From Cinclus cinclus (Eukaryota; Chordata; Aves; Passeriformes; Cinclidae): a stretch of 64,000 bases of DNA. A program made the translations under genes and the position numbers. The DNA lies in NCBI RefSeq assembly GCF_963662255.1, contig NC_085080.1:248001-312000 (forward strand). The letters are read 5' to 3'. Below are positions 12,311 to 24,340 of the stretch, one piece after another. Numbering within the stretch: the stretch's first letter is position 1; each line of letters starts with the position of its first letter. The notes below the pieces were generated by a model, which saw only the letters and a program-made list of their open reading frames with translations, searched no databases and was not told where the DNA came from.

Positions 12311-12848
12311 CATCGCACCAGCGTCACCCCACAACAACGGGACACATCCTCGTGTTGCCCTGTTGCTTTTGTGTTCCACGGTATTTTACCTTTCGCGTTA
12401 AGTGCTTGCGAAGGCGCCCCCGGTGTCGCTCGTGTTCCCTCGGCACCGGCTGCCCGGTGGTTCCCCCTGCCACGTTCCATCCCGGCTGGGGGAGCCCTGG
12501 AGCCGCTCCATCAGCCTTCCCGGTGCTCCCAGTGTGCGCATCCAGCCCGGAGCAGCCAGCGAGGGCTTCAGCTGGGACAGCAGCTGGAGGAGAGCCCGGT
12601 TCGCGTCGCCTTGGGCGGTTCTTTCCAACCAATGCGGAAAAACGATTTGGTGAGTTTTCTGCTTGAAATCTGTCCCCTCGTCCACTCAGCTGAAGGGACT
12701 TGGGGCAGTTTTCTCATTTCTGGGGGAAAAATCAAAGCCATGCACCGACGCTTCTGAATTGCGGTAGCAGATGTGAGGCTCCAGGGCTTCCCGCTGAGCT
12801 GGAGCCTCCCAACACGCAGGGCTGGGAAAGGCGTGCCGGGAGCTCTGG

Positions 12849-13172
12849 AGAACTTTGTTGGTGTTTTCAGACAAATCCCGACTCGGGCCCAGGCCCGGGC
12901 CCGTTCCAGGGCTGTTCCTCATCTCCGGCTTTTCCCCTCACACAGCCCGGGGGGCCCTGAGAGCTCGGGCCGGGGCTGGGCCGTGTGCTGAGCCCGCACC
13001 TCGCTGCGATTGGCCGATTCTGCCGTCACTCCTCATTCTGCCGCGCTGATTGGGCAGAGCGGGGAGAAGGCCGGCCCCGGTGCCGCCCCCAGAGCGCCCC
13101 TGGCGGAGCTAAGGCGCCATTGCCGGAGCGTGTGTGCGGGCCCGGGAGCGGCGGCGCCGGAGCTCGGTGAGA
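12849..13172 (+). promoter_or_regulatory. CpG-island promoter, copy 1 (truncated)
   Basis: A GC-rich, CpG-dense block with two inverted CCAAT boxes (GCGATTGGCCGA and CTGATTGGGCAG), a GTCACTCC element between them and GGCGCCATTGCCGG further on. The same block occurs at 31807-32395 on the plus strand and at 22264-22745 on the minus strand. After 13172 this copy leaves the shared sequence and runs into zinc-finger remnants. Confidence 0.65.
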
Positions 13173-13194
13173 CGGCGGCCAGAGCCCAGTGAGG

Positions 13195-13435
13195 AAGACC
13201 TCAAGGTCTTCCCACATTCCAGGCCATTCCCCAGTGTGGATCTTGTGGTCCTTGGTGAGGTTGGAGCTTCAACTGAAACTCTTCCCACATTTCCCATACC
13301 CACAGAGCCATTCCCCAGTGTGGATGTTCTGGTGTTCCCTCAGGTGGGAGCTGTAGCAGAAGCTCTTCTCACATTCCAAGCACTTGTGGGGCTTTTCTTC
13401 TTCCTCCATCCAGCCGTGGCTTGGGAATGACAAAT
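13195..13435 (-). pseudogene. C2H2 zinc-finger remnant
   Basis: Minus-strand pieces of fingers are readable ([22 protein letters not shown], then a damaged finger with CGKSF and LECGKTL). They are separated by linker-like HTGEW. Frames change between fingers and key Cys and His residues are missing. It follows the CpG-island copy, which may once have been the promoter of a zinc-finger gene. Confidence 0.6.
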
Positions 13436-14755
13436 CCTGGTTTCAAGGGAAAAACAAGTTGGGGGCTCCTCGGGCTGGGGGCCCCTCCTGCCCAAATCCA
13501 TCTCTAGAATGTAGGAGGTGTCTTGCATCCATGAAATTCTCCAAAATATCAAGATTCAACCCAAAAAACCCCTCCAAGGTGTTCCCTATCTCTGATTTCT
13601 CCACTTTGGGGTCCCAGAGGTTTCCCTTCCTTTGGATGATGGGAGTCCAATGGCTCCAGGGGTTCCCCCTTCTCCAGGGTCCTGCTTAGGGATGATCCAA
13701 GGGCTTTTGGGGGGTCCATGGGGTCCCTTCTTCACTGATGCCTCACTTTGAGATCCCTGGGATCCCAGAGGTCCCTCCCCCCCATTCCAGGCTGCCAGGG
13801 ACCCCCCAGCTCCGGGATCACCCCTCTCTGTTCTCCCTACTCTAGACGTCGCAGGGGTTCCCAGGACCAATACTGGACCCCCTGCCAATACTGGACAATG
13901 GCCACGTGGACCCCCAAATATCCCCCCAAGAGGCTCATCTTTGGCGTCCTGCAAGATCCAAACACACACACACAGGAAAAAACCTCCCAGGGATACCAGA
14001 TGATATTTGGGGTTCAATTCCGCAATATGCAAGCTCCAAACACACCCCAATTAAAAAAAAAAAACATCCCAGGGACCCCCCGATAGGATTGGGATGAGCT
14101 TTCCCTCCCTGCTGACCTGCAGGATGCGGTGGGGCTGATGGTCCCGGGGGCTGCGGCCACAGGGAGCACTGGAACCTCCTGTTTCTCCTTCTCTGTCTCC
14201 TCCTGCTCCTCCCCTTACTGCTCCTCCTTTTCCTATCTCCCTTCTCCTGCTCCTCCTCCTTCCTAATCCCACCTCCTCCCCAGTTTCTGCATTCTGTATA
14301 TTTAGAGTGGAGAACCTTGCTTGTTTTTAGAACTAGAACAAAGATCCCAGATGGAACAAGCCTTGCTGGTTTTAGTCAGAAGCATCAGTGACTAAAGGTC
14401 ATGTTTCCTTTGGTTTTGTCCCGTCCTTGCTCCTCCTCAGCGTTCACACTGGATTATGGGTGTCCTTGTTTGCTGCATTTGCAGAGTTCCTCTTGGATCC
14501 TTTGGGCAGTAGGCTGTGCCCTGGGAGGATTCTTTGTGCTCCTTTGTGACATAGGAGAACCTTCCAAGTGGTTTTTGCGTGAGCTGCTGCTGTGATGTCA
14601 CAGGAACGTTGCCACATCCCAGTGGTGTTCCCATTGCTGTGGGACAGAGGCCTCAGTGCCCGGAGCAGCGCTGGGTGCCTGCTGATTGCCGGAGGATCCT
14701 CCTGCCCGAGGCATTCTCAGCCCAGCCCCTGACGTGTGTCCTTCTGTGCTTGCAG
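13436..14755. other. No recognisable gene
   Basis: This stretch holds a zinc-finger-gene-like flank up to about 13700 and a pyrimidine-rich CTCCTCCT tract around 14190-14280. From about 14300 it is probably 5' flank or first-intron sequence of the kinase gene, including a CRE-like TGATGTCA at about 14593. Confidence 0.4.
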
Positions 14756-14790
14756 GGCTACAGTCTGCAGACGTGTGCAGCACAGCCACA

Positions 14791-17700
14791 ATGATCCAGC
14801 CAGTGGTTGCTGCAGTTTGCACTCTGTACTCTGTGGCTTATTCAGGATATTTTTTAACCCACTTGGCAAGTAAGTTGACCTTTTCCCTGGCTGCAGCATC
14901 TGTGGCGTTGGGCTTGCTGTGTGCTTTCTGTTCTTCCTCTGGACCCCAGTTGACTTTGTAACCAAATTGCCATGAAGACACCATTAGATTGGCAGAGCTC
15001 CTGGCAGCAGCTGCAGCTGAAGAAGGGGGTGTCTACAGCCAGCGAGGCGTTTGCAATGAGGCCCGCACGGGTTCTGTTCCCTCAAGCAGGGCGTCTGTGG
15101 CAGTGGAGCCTAGAACTCCCTCCATTTGCTGGTCCAGCCAAGAACCGACACAGCCCAGTATTTTGTGCTGCTCTTTTGCTTGCTCTGTGAAGGGACTGTG
15201 GCTCCTGGAGGGATGCTGTGAAAGCAAAATGCTCTCTTGGGGCTGCCTTGCTCTGTGGCACGTCCCACCACAGGCAGTTTTTTTTCCTACCAGCATCTGG
15301 TTCATGTTCCCTCTCCCACTGCAGGGCACCTCATGCGTGGATCCCAAGCAGCTCCTCCTTCGGTGAGTGGGAAGAAACCTTTGGTGTTCAGAATTGTGCA
15401 GCAAGTTGTGAGCTCTGTGTGTGGCAGCTGAGTGCCATGCTGGGAGGCTGAAGGAAAGCTCCTGTCAGGGTCTTTGCAGCAGCAACAGCAAAGGGATCCC
15501 TGGCAGTTTTCTCCTTTTCTGCTGAAGAGTTTTAGAAGAGCTGCAGGCCTGGTTTTGCAGGTAGAAGACTGGCCTTAGCCACGGTGAAATATCAAATTCC
15601 CAACAATAAGTGGCAATGTCAACTTTAGCCCATTGTTAGTTTAAACAACTCTGAACTTTGTTTCTGCATAGCGCAGCTGGATGAGTAGCTGAGGATAAAT
15701 AAGGTGATAACTGAGATAGAACTTCCTGTCCCTCACACTACTGCCTGTCCACAGGGCGGAAAAGCTGCATCAGCACCTCCTCTGGCTCCCTCTGCTTCCA
15801 GAGAGGAAGAAGACAGCAGTGAGCTTCCTGCTGTTCTGGGGGATGAGGGCGAACACCCCGTGGTTTGGGAATACAACGGTGAGGCTCCCGCAGTGTGGGA
15901 CAAGGACAGCGGACATCTCCCGGCGTGCGACGAGGATGGTGGATGTCCCCTGGAATGGGATGAGGATAGAAAAGCTCCCACAGCGTGGGATGATGGCCAA
16001 CCTGCAGCATTTTGGGAAGAGGATGGAGAACCTGCAGCTCTTTGGGAAGAGGACAGAGAACCTGCCTCTGCTTGGGAAGAGGACACTGAACCTCCCTCTG
16101 CTGTGGGATCCTGGGCTGAACATTCTGACAGCAGCACAGCCTCGCAGCCAGAGGGGAGAGGGGAGTGGTGCCTGATGCAGCTGAGTACGTCTGTTCTGTT
16201 CCTGTGTGCCAGAGCAGGGTGCTGTGCGTGTGTCTCTGCATGAGCTGCACCTCGTGCTGCTCTGCAGCTGAATGTCACGGAGTCATTTACTGTCCTTCCC
16301 CAGCTGAGACCAAGGGGCTCATGGCCCCAGGGAGTGGGGCTGCATTCTGGCTCTGCTGCAGGGCAGGGTCTCCATCTGGGAGGGAGCATCTTCCGTGTGG
16401 TTTCTTTCAGGGAACATGGTGAGCGTGGGGGAGCCTGCTGAGAAATACCTGGAACTGGGGCAGATTGGCCAAGGGTAAGTGCATGGCAGTTACTTATGCA
16501 CAAGCAGGGCCAGGTATTTTGCTGGTGCAGGATCAAGTGAGAAGTCAGGAGAGACGTTCAGACACTGGGGCATGATCCTGCTGTCTCTCAGTCCTAATCC
16601 AAATTGGTAACTGTGGTCAGAAGGCACTGTCAAAGGCCTCTGAGGCTGGCAGTGTCCCACCTGCAGCAAGGAGCAGGACCTGGAAGATCTTCAGTGCCTG
16701 GAATTTGATTGCCTTAAAGAGCAACTCACGTGGTGACCTGGTCACCAGTCAGACTCTTAGAAAGCAGTTCTCAAGAAAAACTAGGAAGTGCTTTTCCCAG
16801 CACAGGTAGTAAACCCCATACATTCAGTAACAGACACAGAGCTGCTGCACTCGAGAGGAAAATGCATCACCTGCCTGATGGCAGGGCCCCTGTGGATCCT
16901 GCAAGTCTTAGGCAGGAAATGCAAAAGAATGTAATGCATTATTTTCCAGGTTTTTAGACACCCATCCCCCACCTCAGGTTTTGAACTAAAAGAATTCAGT
17001 GTAGACATTTGGGATTTGCTCCATCCCTTTTCCTTCATGTTGGCCTCAGTTTTCTCTTGCACAGCTTGCATAGCAGCTGCTGCTCTGGTGTTTGAAGGGT
17101 CGATGCACCCAGGTGTTTTGTGAATGCTGCAGGCAGCAGAGATCTCCTGTGTGGGCTGGCTTTCACTCCCAGGGCCTAAAGCACTGCTTCTTTCTTCTCT
17201 GCTGTTTTGTCTCCAGGGCTTTCGGAACTGTTTATAAAGGACTCGACAGGGCCACTGGAGGAGAGGTCAGTGCCAACATGTCCAGCACGTCTGGCAGCTC
17301 TCAAGGGCTCTCCCCTCTGCTCGGAGCTATGGCTGGAGCTTTGGGGGCCCAGCAGAGCTTTCCTGCTCAGGCTGCTCCTCTGAAGGCAGAGCAGTGTCAG
17401 CCTTCAGAACACAGCTGGGACAGACTTGGTCCTTCTGAAGTGCCCAAAGGAATGCAAGGAGGGCAGTGGTGTCTGTCAGAGCAGGACACGCTGGCTTGGT
17501 CTTCAAGTCTAAAACCATGAATGCGTCAACTGGTGCAGACTGAGGCCCAATTTCTGTTCATCCCAGCCTTGGACAGGAACGCTATTTAGCAGTTTTTCCA
17601 TCCTGCTTTTCATCTTCAAAAGATACCTCATGGCCTAATTAGGGAGAGATCCTGCTTGGGCTCAGTTTGGGGTTCTAGTCCTACTGCAGCTGCTCACAGA

Positions 17701-20700
17701 GAGAGAGGGAGAGGGAGAGGAAATGAGAAGATGAATGCCCAGAGCAAAGCTCTCTCCTAAACCCTGCAGTTGTGTTTGAGTCTGGTGTCAGTGACAGCCT
17801 GTGACAGGATTCATGTGAGCAATGGATGTGCGTGTTTGCTTTCTTGTGCAACCCCAAACAGAGCAGTGGCATTTGAAATCATGACCAAATCCCATAGAAT
17901 TGCTAAAGGGTTCTGGGCTGTTTTGCTCTGTTTCACAGGACCAGAATGACCTCCTGCTTGCAAAATGTGTTTAATAATAATAATGATGTTGATGATCGTC
18001 ATCATCATCTTCAATGTGGTGGTAAACTAAGGCCATTTGAGAAGACTGTAGGTGCAGAAAATGTTGTTAGAGCTTTGAGGCTGACAGCTGAGGGACCATT
18101 TCTGCAGAGCTTACAAGGCCAAATGTCTCTGGCCACGTGTCCTGTAAGCAGCCCACAGTGAGCAGAGAAATGGGCTGTGGGAACGGCACTTGCTGAGCTC
18201 TGGTGTCCCATCCCAAGGCAGTTTGGCACAGCCTGGCTCCGCTGCTCCAGAAATATTTGCTCCATGTTTGCTGTGGTCTCCTGCCGCAGACCCCTCCAGT
18301 TAAAGGTCTGCAATGTCGCTTCAGGTGGCCATAAAGAAAATGAGTCTCGGAGAGCAGAACAGGGAACGAGCTGTGAATGAGATCCTGGTCCTGCAAGGCA
18401 AGAAGAACCCCAACATTGTCAACTCTTTGGACAGGTGAGTGCTTCAGCTCTTAAGCCATGCAAGGACCCTGCGTTCATCTTTCATCTGTGGTCTGTAGCC
18501 TGTTCTGAAAAAGCCTGACCCAGCCATATCTTCCCAAAACAATAGCCTGGCAGTTCACTCCCTCCATGCTTTTGTTTGTTTTTTTCTTCAAGGTGACCCC
18601 CTTTGCTGTGTCTTATGACAAGTGCTGATAAACCATGGCAGAAATTATTTCCCTTGGTTTCTTCTTTCCAACTCGTTTCCATTGCTGCAGATGCCAGGAA
18701 GCCCAGGTTTCCAGAAGTGCCTCATTTGCCCATTTTTCAATGGCCTTGCCAGTTTGTGAAGGCACTTTGTGCAAGGTTTTCCAAACAGTTGATAACTTTT
18801 GTCCCAAGTGCTGGACAGCCTCCTTGCCTGGATAACTCTGGAAGTTGTGTTGCCTTGTTCTGGAGGGAATGGTGGAACTGATGAGTTCAGACGCTGAACC
18901 AGCTGGGGGCAAGTCTTGTGGTTCCACATTGATCTGGGCTGTTGCTAAACTGCATTTTTCACTTGCTTGCCATCTAAGGCATCTCCTTTCTCACAGGTGT
19001 CTCCTTCTCCTTCAGACTGTGTAGATTCCAAGGCCTGTGCAGGCTGGCAGGAATGTCTCTCTGTCTGATTCTACTCTCATTGACAAGTGACCTGGAAACA
19101 CAACTCCACTTGAGGCTTTTCCATGGGGGAGTTGAGCAGTGCACATTCACCTCCATGCCGCTGTTTTCCTCTCCCAGCTTCCTTGTTGATGAAGATCTCT
19201 GGCTGGTGATGGAATACATGGATGGAGGAACTTTGCAGGACATTGTCACACAGACACGCATGGCTGAAGGAGAGATGGCAGCTGTCAGTCGGGAGGTGAG
19301 GGATCCTGCTTGTGCTTCCCGTGGCTTGGACACCATGGTCCTTCCAAACAGGGTGTGAGAACAGGAGCGGCTCCATGCTCAGGGCTTTGTTTCCGTGTTG
19401 CTTTTATGAACTGGAGAAGAAAGAGCCTCTGAAGTGAACGACCTGCAGTCTCACTACACTTCTACTCTGTTCTTGTGCCCCTTTCCTGCTGTTGTGATAC
19501 TCTGTCTTTTATTTTAGTTGATTTGCTGTTCTCAGCTTTGCCTTGAACCATTTGCCTGGAGCTTGTCTGCACTGTCTCCTGGCCTGTCGCAGCAAAGTTG
19601 CTGCCGGGAGAATTCCAAACTGCCCTTTCTTGTGTGATGTATTCTGGCCATTGATTTTTACCCTTGTGTTTCTTGTTCTCTCTCAGTGTCTGCAGGGCCT
19701 GGATTTCCTCCATTCCAACCGGGTGATCCACAGAGATCTGAAGAGCTCCAACATCCTTCTGGGAATGGACGGCTCTGTCAAACTGGGTGGGTGCTCCTGG
19801 CCAGGCACGGTGCTCCCAGGGTGTGAGTCTGAGGCTGTTTCCCAGTGACAACCAGAGCCCCACAAGTGCTGCTGGTGGCACTGCCCGGCTGCTGCTGCCA
19901 GCTGAGAGCAACTGCCCCGCACAGAGAGCTCAGGAGAGGAGCAGAGTGTCAGGAGTGGCTTTGCTCTAGGTGTGGCCCTTCCAGAGGGACAGGAGTTGGA
20001 ATCTAAACTTCAAGGGAATCAGTAAAAGCCACTGCATGAAAGCTGAGGGTTTCTTTAAGGGTCCAGTTCCATCATTCCTTGGCCACAGCCCTGAGGACAT
20101 TTCCAGCTGACTTCAGTACTGCATTCTCAGACTGAGAGTGGGGAATCTTTGTGCTTGGTTTCCTCATTCCAGCTGTCTTTGACAGTGTTTGTTTCTGTCC
20201 TCAGCTGATTTTGGCCTCTGCGCTCAGCTCGGCCCTGAGCAGGACCAGTGCAGCTCCATGGTGGGCACTGCTCACTGGATGGCCCCAGAAGTTGTGACCA
20301 GTTCTCCTTATGGCCCCAAGGTGGACATCTGGTCTTTTGGTATTGTGACCATCGAGATGGTGGAAGGAGAACCTCCTTACTTCAAGCAAACAGGGGCTAT
20401 GGTAAGAGGCAAATTCTCCAGTGTTTGCAGAGGCCTGTGAGCACAGGGTGGCCCTGCACTGGGAGGAGCAGCTGGAGGTTTCTGCACATTGGGAAGGGAA
20501 CTCCCAGAGGACTCGAGCCTGAGCACAGATGAACATTCGGCAGTCTCCAGCAACAATTTGATTTGGGTTTTAAGTTGTTGCAGCTCTTCCGTCTGTGAGG
20601 ATGACCTGAAAACGCAAAGCCAGTGTATCAGCTCTAATGTTATCTTGCAGAAAAACCCCAAACCAACCCCAAAATCCACCCCCAAACCCTACAAGTTTTC

Positions 20701-22000
20701 TGAAGGAGTTTCTAAAAGAGCCAGATCAACTCCCCCCTGATTTTTCTCACTGGGAAACTTGTCTAAAACATGAAAACCATTGCTTACCACACCCCTAGTC
20801 CAAGATATTTCCTTCCTGGTCCGAGCTGCTTTCTCTGTCATCAAGCCTGAGCTTTCAGCAACCCAAACCTCCTGTTCCTTGCCTGGCAGTTTCCGGGATG
20901 GGGCATCAGGAATGCATTTACTTCAGGGTCAGTGGCACTGCAGACATGTGTTTGATGTAAGAATCCTTTGATATAACACATGCGGGCCACGCTGGCTCTT
21001 GGAAATGGCCCGTAAAGCTGGTATTTGGAGAAGCAAAAATGTGCTATTTCTGATGCAGGTTCCTACTAATAACGTCAGCCAACGAAACTGGCTCTCAAGG
21101 CAAGATCATTTGGATGTTGCAACGGCTGCGGCTGCACCAGGGTTTGGGGGTTTTGGCTGGCATAGAAAAATGAGCCGTGAGCAGTGCCTCTGCCAGGGAG
21201 GAAACTGTCCCCGGAGCTGGGGCTGAGGAGCCAGGGTCGATGTGAGCACTCGTGGGTGTGAAGGAAGCCGGCAGAGCCCTGGGTTTGCTTTTCCTGCAGG
21301 CTCGCGCTCTGATCCGGCAGAACGGGACCCCGCAGCTGCAGGAGCCCAGGCGCCTGTCGGCTCTGCTGCGGGACTTCCTCGAGTGCAGCCTGGAGCCGGA
21401 CGAGGAGCGGCGCTTCTCTGCCCAGGAGCTGCTGCAGGTGAATGCGAAGCGGCTGCAGGGGAAACAACAGCGCAAGGGAGGGAGGCAGGGAGGGAGGGAG
21501 GCAGGGAGGGAGGGAGGGAGGGGTTTTCTTGGGGGGCCCCCCCTCCGCCAATCTCCAGTCTCGCTGCTTTTCACGAGCAAAGCAAGCAGAACCCTCGCCT
21601 GCTTTGGGCTGGCAGGGTCCTTTCGAGGTCATCTGCACCTGCTAAACCCACAGAGCAGGGACATCTTCAAGTGGCTCAGGTGGCTCAGAGCCCTGTCTGA
21701 CCTGAGTTTGGATGCTTCCAGGGAGGAGGCACCTCCCACATCTCCGGGCACCCTCTGTCAGTGTTTCCCCAGTCTCCTGATAAAAGAATTCTTCCTTCGA
21801 CCCAATCTGAGCCTGCTTCCCTCTCTTGAGTTTCAAACCATTCCCCTTTGTCCAGGAACTTGACTCTAGAAAGTAATGGTTCATTTCTTTCTTTTTTATC
21901 CTTTGGACAGCACCCATTTTTATCATCAGCCAAGCCTCTCTCCAGCCTGACCCCTCTGATCACTGCAGCAAAGCAACGGCGGGTGCAGCAGAGGAGATGA
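14791..22000 (+). CDS. PAK3L: PAK3-like serine/threonine kinase, complete 11-exon gene
   Basis: Coding exons: 14791-14869, 15325-15362, 15755-16184, 16411-16474, 17217-17265, 18325-18434, 19178-19295, 19687-19786, 20205-20401, 21300-21437, 21911-22000. All junctions are GT-AG, phases match and the join is open for 470 codons. The kinase domain covers about residues 197-446, with glycine loop GQGAFGTVY, the VAIK lysine at about 224, HRDLKSSN at 311-318, DFG at 331-333, APE at 356-358 and the PAK-type end HPFL and SLTPLI. The PAK activation-loop Thr is replaced by Ser (about 347), and GTPYW reads GTAHW. There is no p21-binding (CRIB) domain or inhibitory switch. Residues 1-39 are a short hydrophobic N-terminus, followed by the PAK-like [13 protein letters not shown] stretch and then about nine acidic ten-residue repeats with a central Trp (about 70-156). 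It is probably active without Rac or Cdc42; that is inference. The start is the first ATG in exon 1, whose acceptor is at 14755. Confidence 0.88.
15848..16105 (+). repeat. Ten-codon tandem repeat inside the kinase gene
   Basis: About nine imperfect 30-bp units encode the pattern (G/R/S)(E/K)xPAxW(E/D)(E/D)D, for example [20 protein letters not shown] and [10 protein letters not shown]. Units differ at many silent and replacement sites but keep frame and the acidic-Trp pattern. The last three units are the most alike, which suggests recent duplication. Confidence 0.8.
21475..21522 (+). repeat. GGGA/GGCA microsatellite in kinase intron 10
   Basis: Perfect and near-perfect GGGAGGGAGGCA units fill about 48 bp starting a short way after the exon 10 donor. 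Confidence 0.85.
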
Positions 22001-22026
22001 AACATCTGAGAACAGCTTTTTGTGAC

Positions 22027-22119
22027 AGTAGTTAGGTCTAGTTAGGTAGGGTAGTTAGGACTGCTAGTTAGTTAGGGTCGTTAGGAGAGCCTGTTTGTTA
22101 TGGCAGGTTTTGGAATAAA
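22027..22119 (+). promoter_or_regulatory. 3' end of the kinase gene: GTTAG repeats and poly(A) signal
   Basis: After the stop come irregular GTTAG/GTTAGG units (about 22029-22085) and then AATAAA at 22114-22119, roughly 115 bases past the stop codon. This is a plausible short 3' UTR. Confidence 0.6.
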
Positions 22120-22263
22120 AAGTCTCTTGAAACCTCAACACCCTTGTGTTCCTTCCTTCTCCCCCTGTGACTCAGCTGCCCCGAGCAATGCGAGGAAACA
22201 GGGTCAGGGACTTGTAGATAAGAGATGATCACTTCCAGAAAATGGCACTAATTGACGTGGACT

Positions 22264-22745
22264 GTTGTTCAGCGGCGGCCGGAGCTCGGTGAGGCGGCCC
22301 CAGCGCAGGGTCCCGGGGACAGGGCAGCCACCTGTGTCCTGCCCACAGGAACCGGGACGAGCCGGCGCTGCTCCGGCACCGGCTCCGGCCGAGCTCCCAG
22401 CGGGAAGGAGACCGCGGGCAGCCGCTCCCGCAGCGCCCCCAGCCCAGGGGCAACACGGGCCGGGCACGGGACAACGAACCCGACAGAGCCCCCCGCCGCC
22501 CCCTCCGCCCGCAGCGAGCCCCGAGCCCCCGCAGAACCGAGCGCGGCTCCCACCTGCGCTGGGGCCGCCTCCGAGCTCCGCCGCCGCCGCTCCCGGGCCC
22601 GCACACACGCTCCGGCAATGGCGCCTTAGCTCCGCCAGGGGCGCTCTGGGGGCGGCACCGGGGCCGGGCTTCTCCCCGCTCTGCCCAATCAGCGCGGCAG
22701 AACGAGGAGTGACGGCACAATCGGCCAATCGCAGCGAGGGGCGGG
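22264..22745 (-). promoter_or_regulatory. CpG-island promoter, copy 2 (inverted)
   Basis: The reverse complement matches the block at 31960-32395 almost base for base. It includes both CCAAT boxes, the GTCACTCC element, the GGCGCCATTGCCGG tract and a likely first exon ending near a GGTGAG. It sits about 150 bp beyond the kinase poly(A) signal and points back toward the kinase. No coding exon is visible downstream on its strand before 22200. Confidence 0.65.
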
Positions 22746-24335
22746 GCAGAAACTACCCCTGCTCCCCCGGGTATTGCACAAGCCCAACAAAAATATTTAC
22801 AAAAGGTTCTACATGTTCAAACATTTTTGCACAGTTTCTCCCCCTCCCACCTTTTTCAGGCATGTGTAGTTGACCCAGTCCTGATGATTTGTTACTTGTC
22901 AATACATTCAACAAGTTCCTACTCCTTCATTGGGTAACGTTAACAAAACAACACCTTCACTAACATCACAACACAACATTCTCATTAAAAGATCTCCAAA
23001 CTTCAGCAAAACTTCTTTTATAAAAGCCAGTGTTAAAAACCTTAGTGTTCACTCTAACAATTGCAAAGCCAACACTGTAATATATTTATCACAGTGGCTT
23101 TGAGCTTAGAGCTGGGCTTGGGCTAAGGAGCGCAACTGGAGCTGCCTTTGGGCTTAGGTCCAAGAACGGTGCTGGCCTTAGGGCAGGAACTGGGGCTGAC
23201 TTTGGGAGTTCGAGTTAAAGCTGCCATTGGAGTGTGGGCTGGCACTCCAAACTGCATTTAGGGCTTGAAATTGCCATTGGTCTTGGGCTTAGAGTTGCAA
23301 TTGGGGCTGGCTTTGTGCTTAGGGCTAAACGCGGAATTTGTTTTAGGGCGGAGCATTAGGCAAGGAGCTGGAATTGGGGCTTGACTTGGCTGTTAGGGCT
23401 GGGTTTTAGATTAGAGTTGGAACTGGGACTAAGGCTAAATGTGCCATTTGCCTTAGGCCTGGCCTTGACATTGGCTCTGGGGCTGCACCAGTCTGGCACT
23501 GGGATGAGATTAAATCCAGGAGTGTGAGTGTGTCTCAACATGGAGTGAGCTTGAGATCAGGATCAGGGTGAGCTTTGGGACTGAGCGCACGCCCAGATGG
23601 AGAGGGGGATGTTGCTGCAGGATGTCCCTGTCATCGTTGCAGCCCTGCTCAGGCACCACCAAAAGCCGGCAGGAGCTGGCTGGGCCGACATACAGGTGCT
23701 CCCAGCACCTAGAATATCCTTCTTTCCAGTCCATTCTGCTCTCCTGGACATGCTCCCTCCAGGCTCTTTGTCACCTCCTTCATGGCAGAGCATGGGGATA
23801 TTGAGTGGCTTCTACGACCCTGCAGAGTCCTTGAGAAGGACAAGCCTTGCTTAGCAACAACCAAATTCTCTACCTGTCATACACAGCATTCCCATCCTGC
23901 ATCCAATCCCACCACTGTGCCACTTTCTGGGAAGAAAGGAAGCCCAGTCAAATCCAAAACAGTGGGAACATTCAGACAGTTCTCTGAGAAAATCCTAATT
24001 TATTTAACGTTAAGGCTCCTAAAATGATCAGATCTTGATCTATAAACACATTCCTGGTAGTCAGAGGCTATCTGACTGGTAGAGTGGGGGGAGCTTCCTG
24101 CAGATGGGAAAGCATCCTTGGTTTCCTGTGAATCTTTCCTGCTGCAAAGCATGGGGGTTTCCCCACTGGAACAGGGACAGCGTTCTGGGAACTGACTGTA
24201 GGCTGAACACGAGTGGCTCCAGAACACTTCCTACTGGGACACTTGCCTCTGGGAACAGCTTCTTGGACACGGCTGGGCTGCCCATTTTACTTCCAGGCAT
24301 TTCCTGCCCATCTGCATCCTCAGGGATGAGGCTGT
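22746..24335. repeat. Mostly GGGCTTGGGCT-like degenerate repeat, no gene
   Basis: From about 23098 to 23480 the sequence is built of irregular short units such as GGGCTTAGG, GGGCTGGCTTT and TTGGGCTTAGAG. The flanks (22750-23090 and 23480-24335) hold nothing I can assign. Confidence 0.5.
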
Positions 24336-24340
24336 TTGTC

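Noticed and set aside
15733..16536. 267-codon minus-strand frame with SSSH repeats
   Set aside because: It is the antisense of the acidic decapeptide repeat in kinase exon 3. The plus strand has phase-matched splice sites and homology to PAK.
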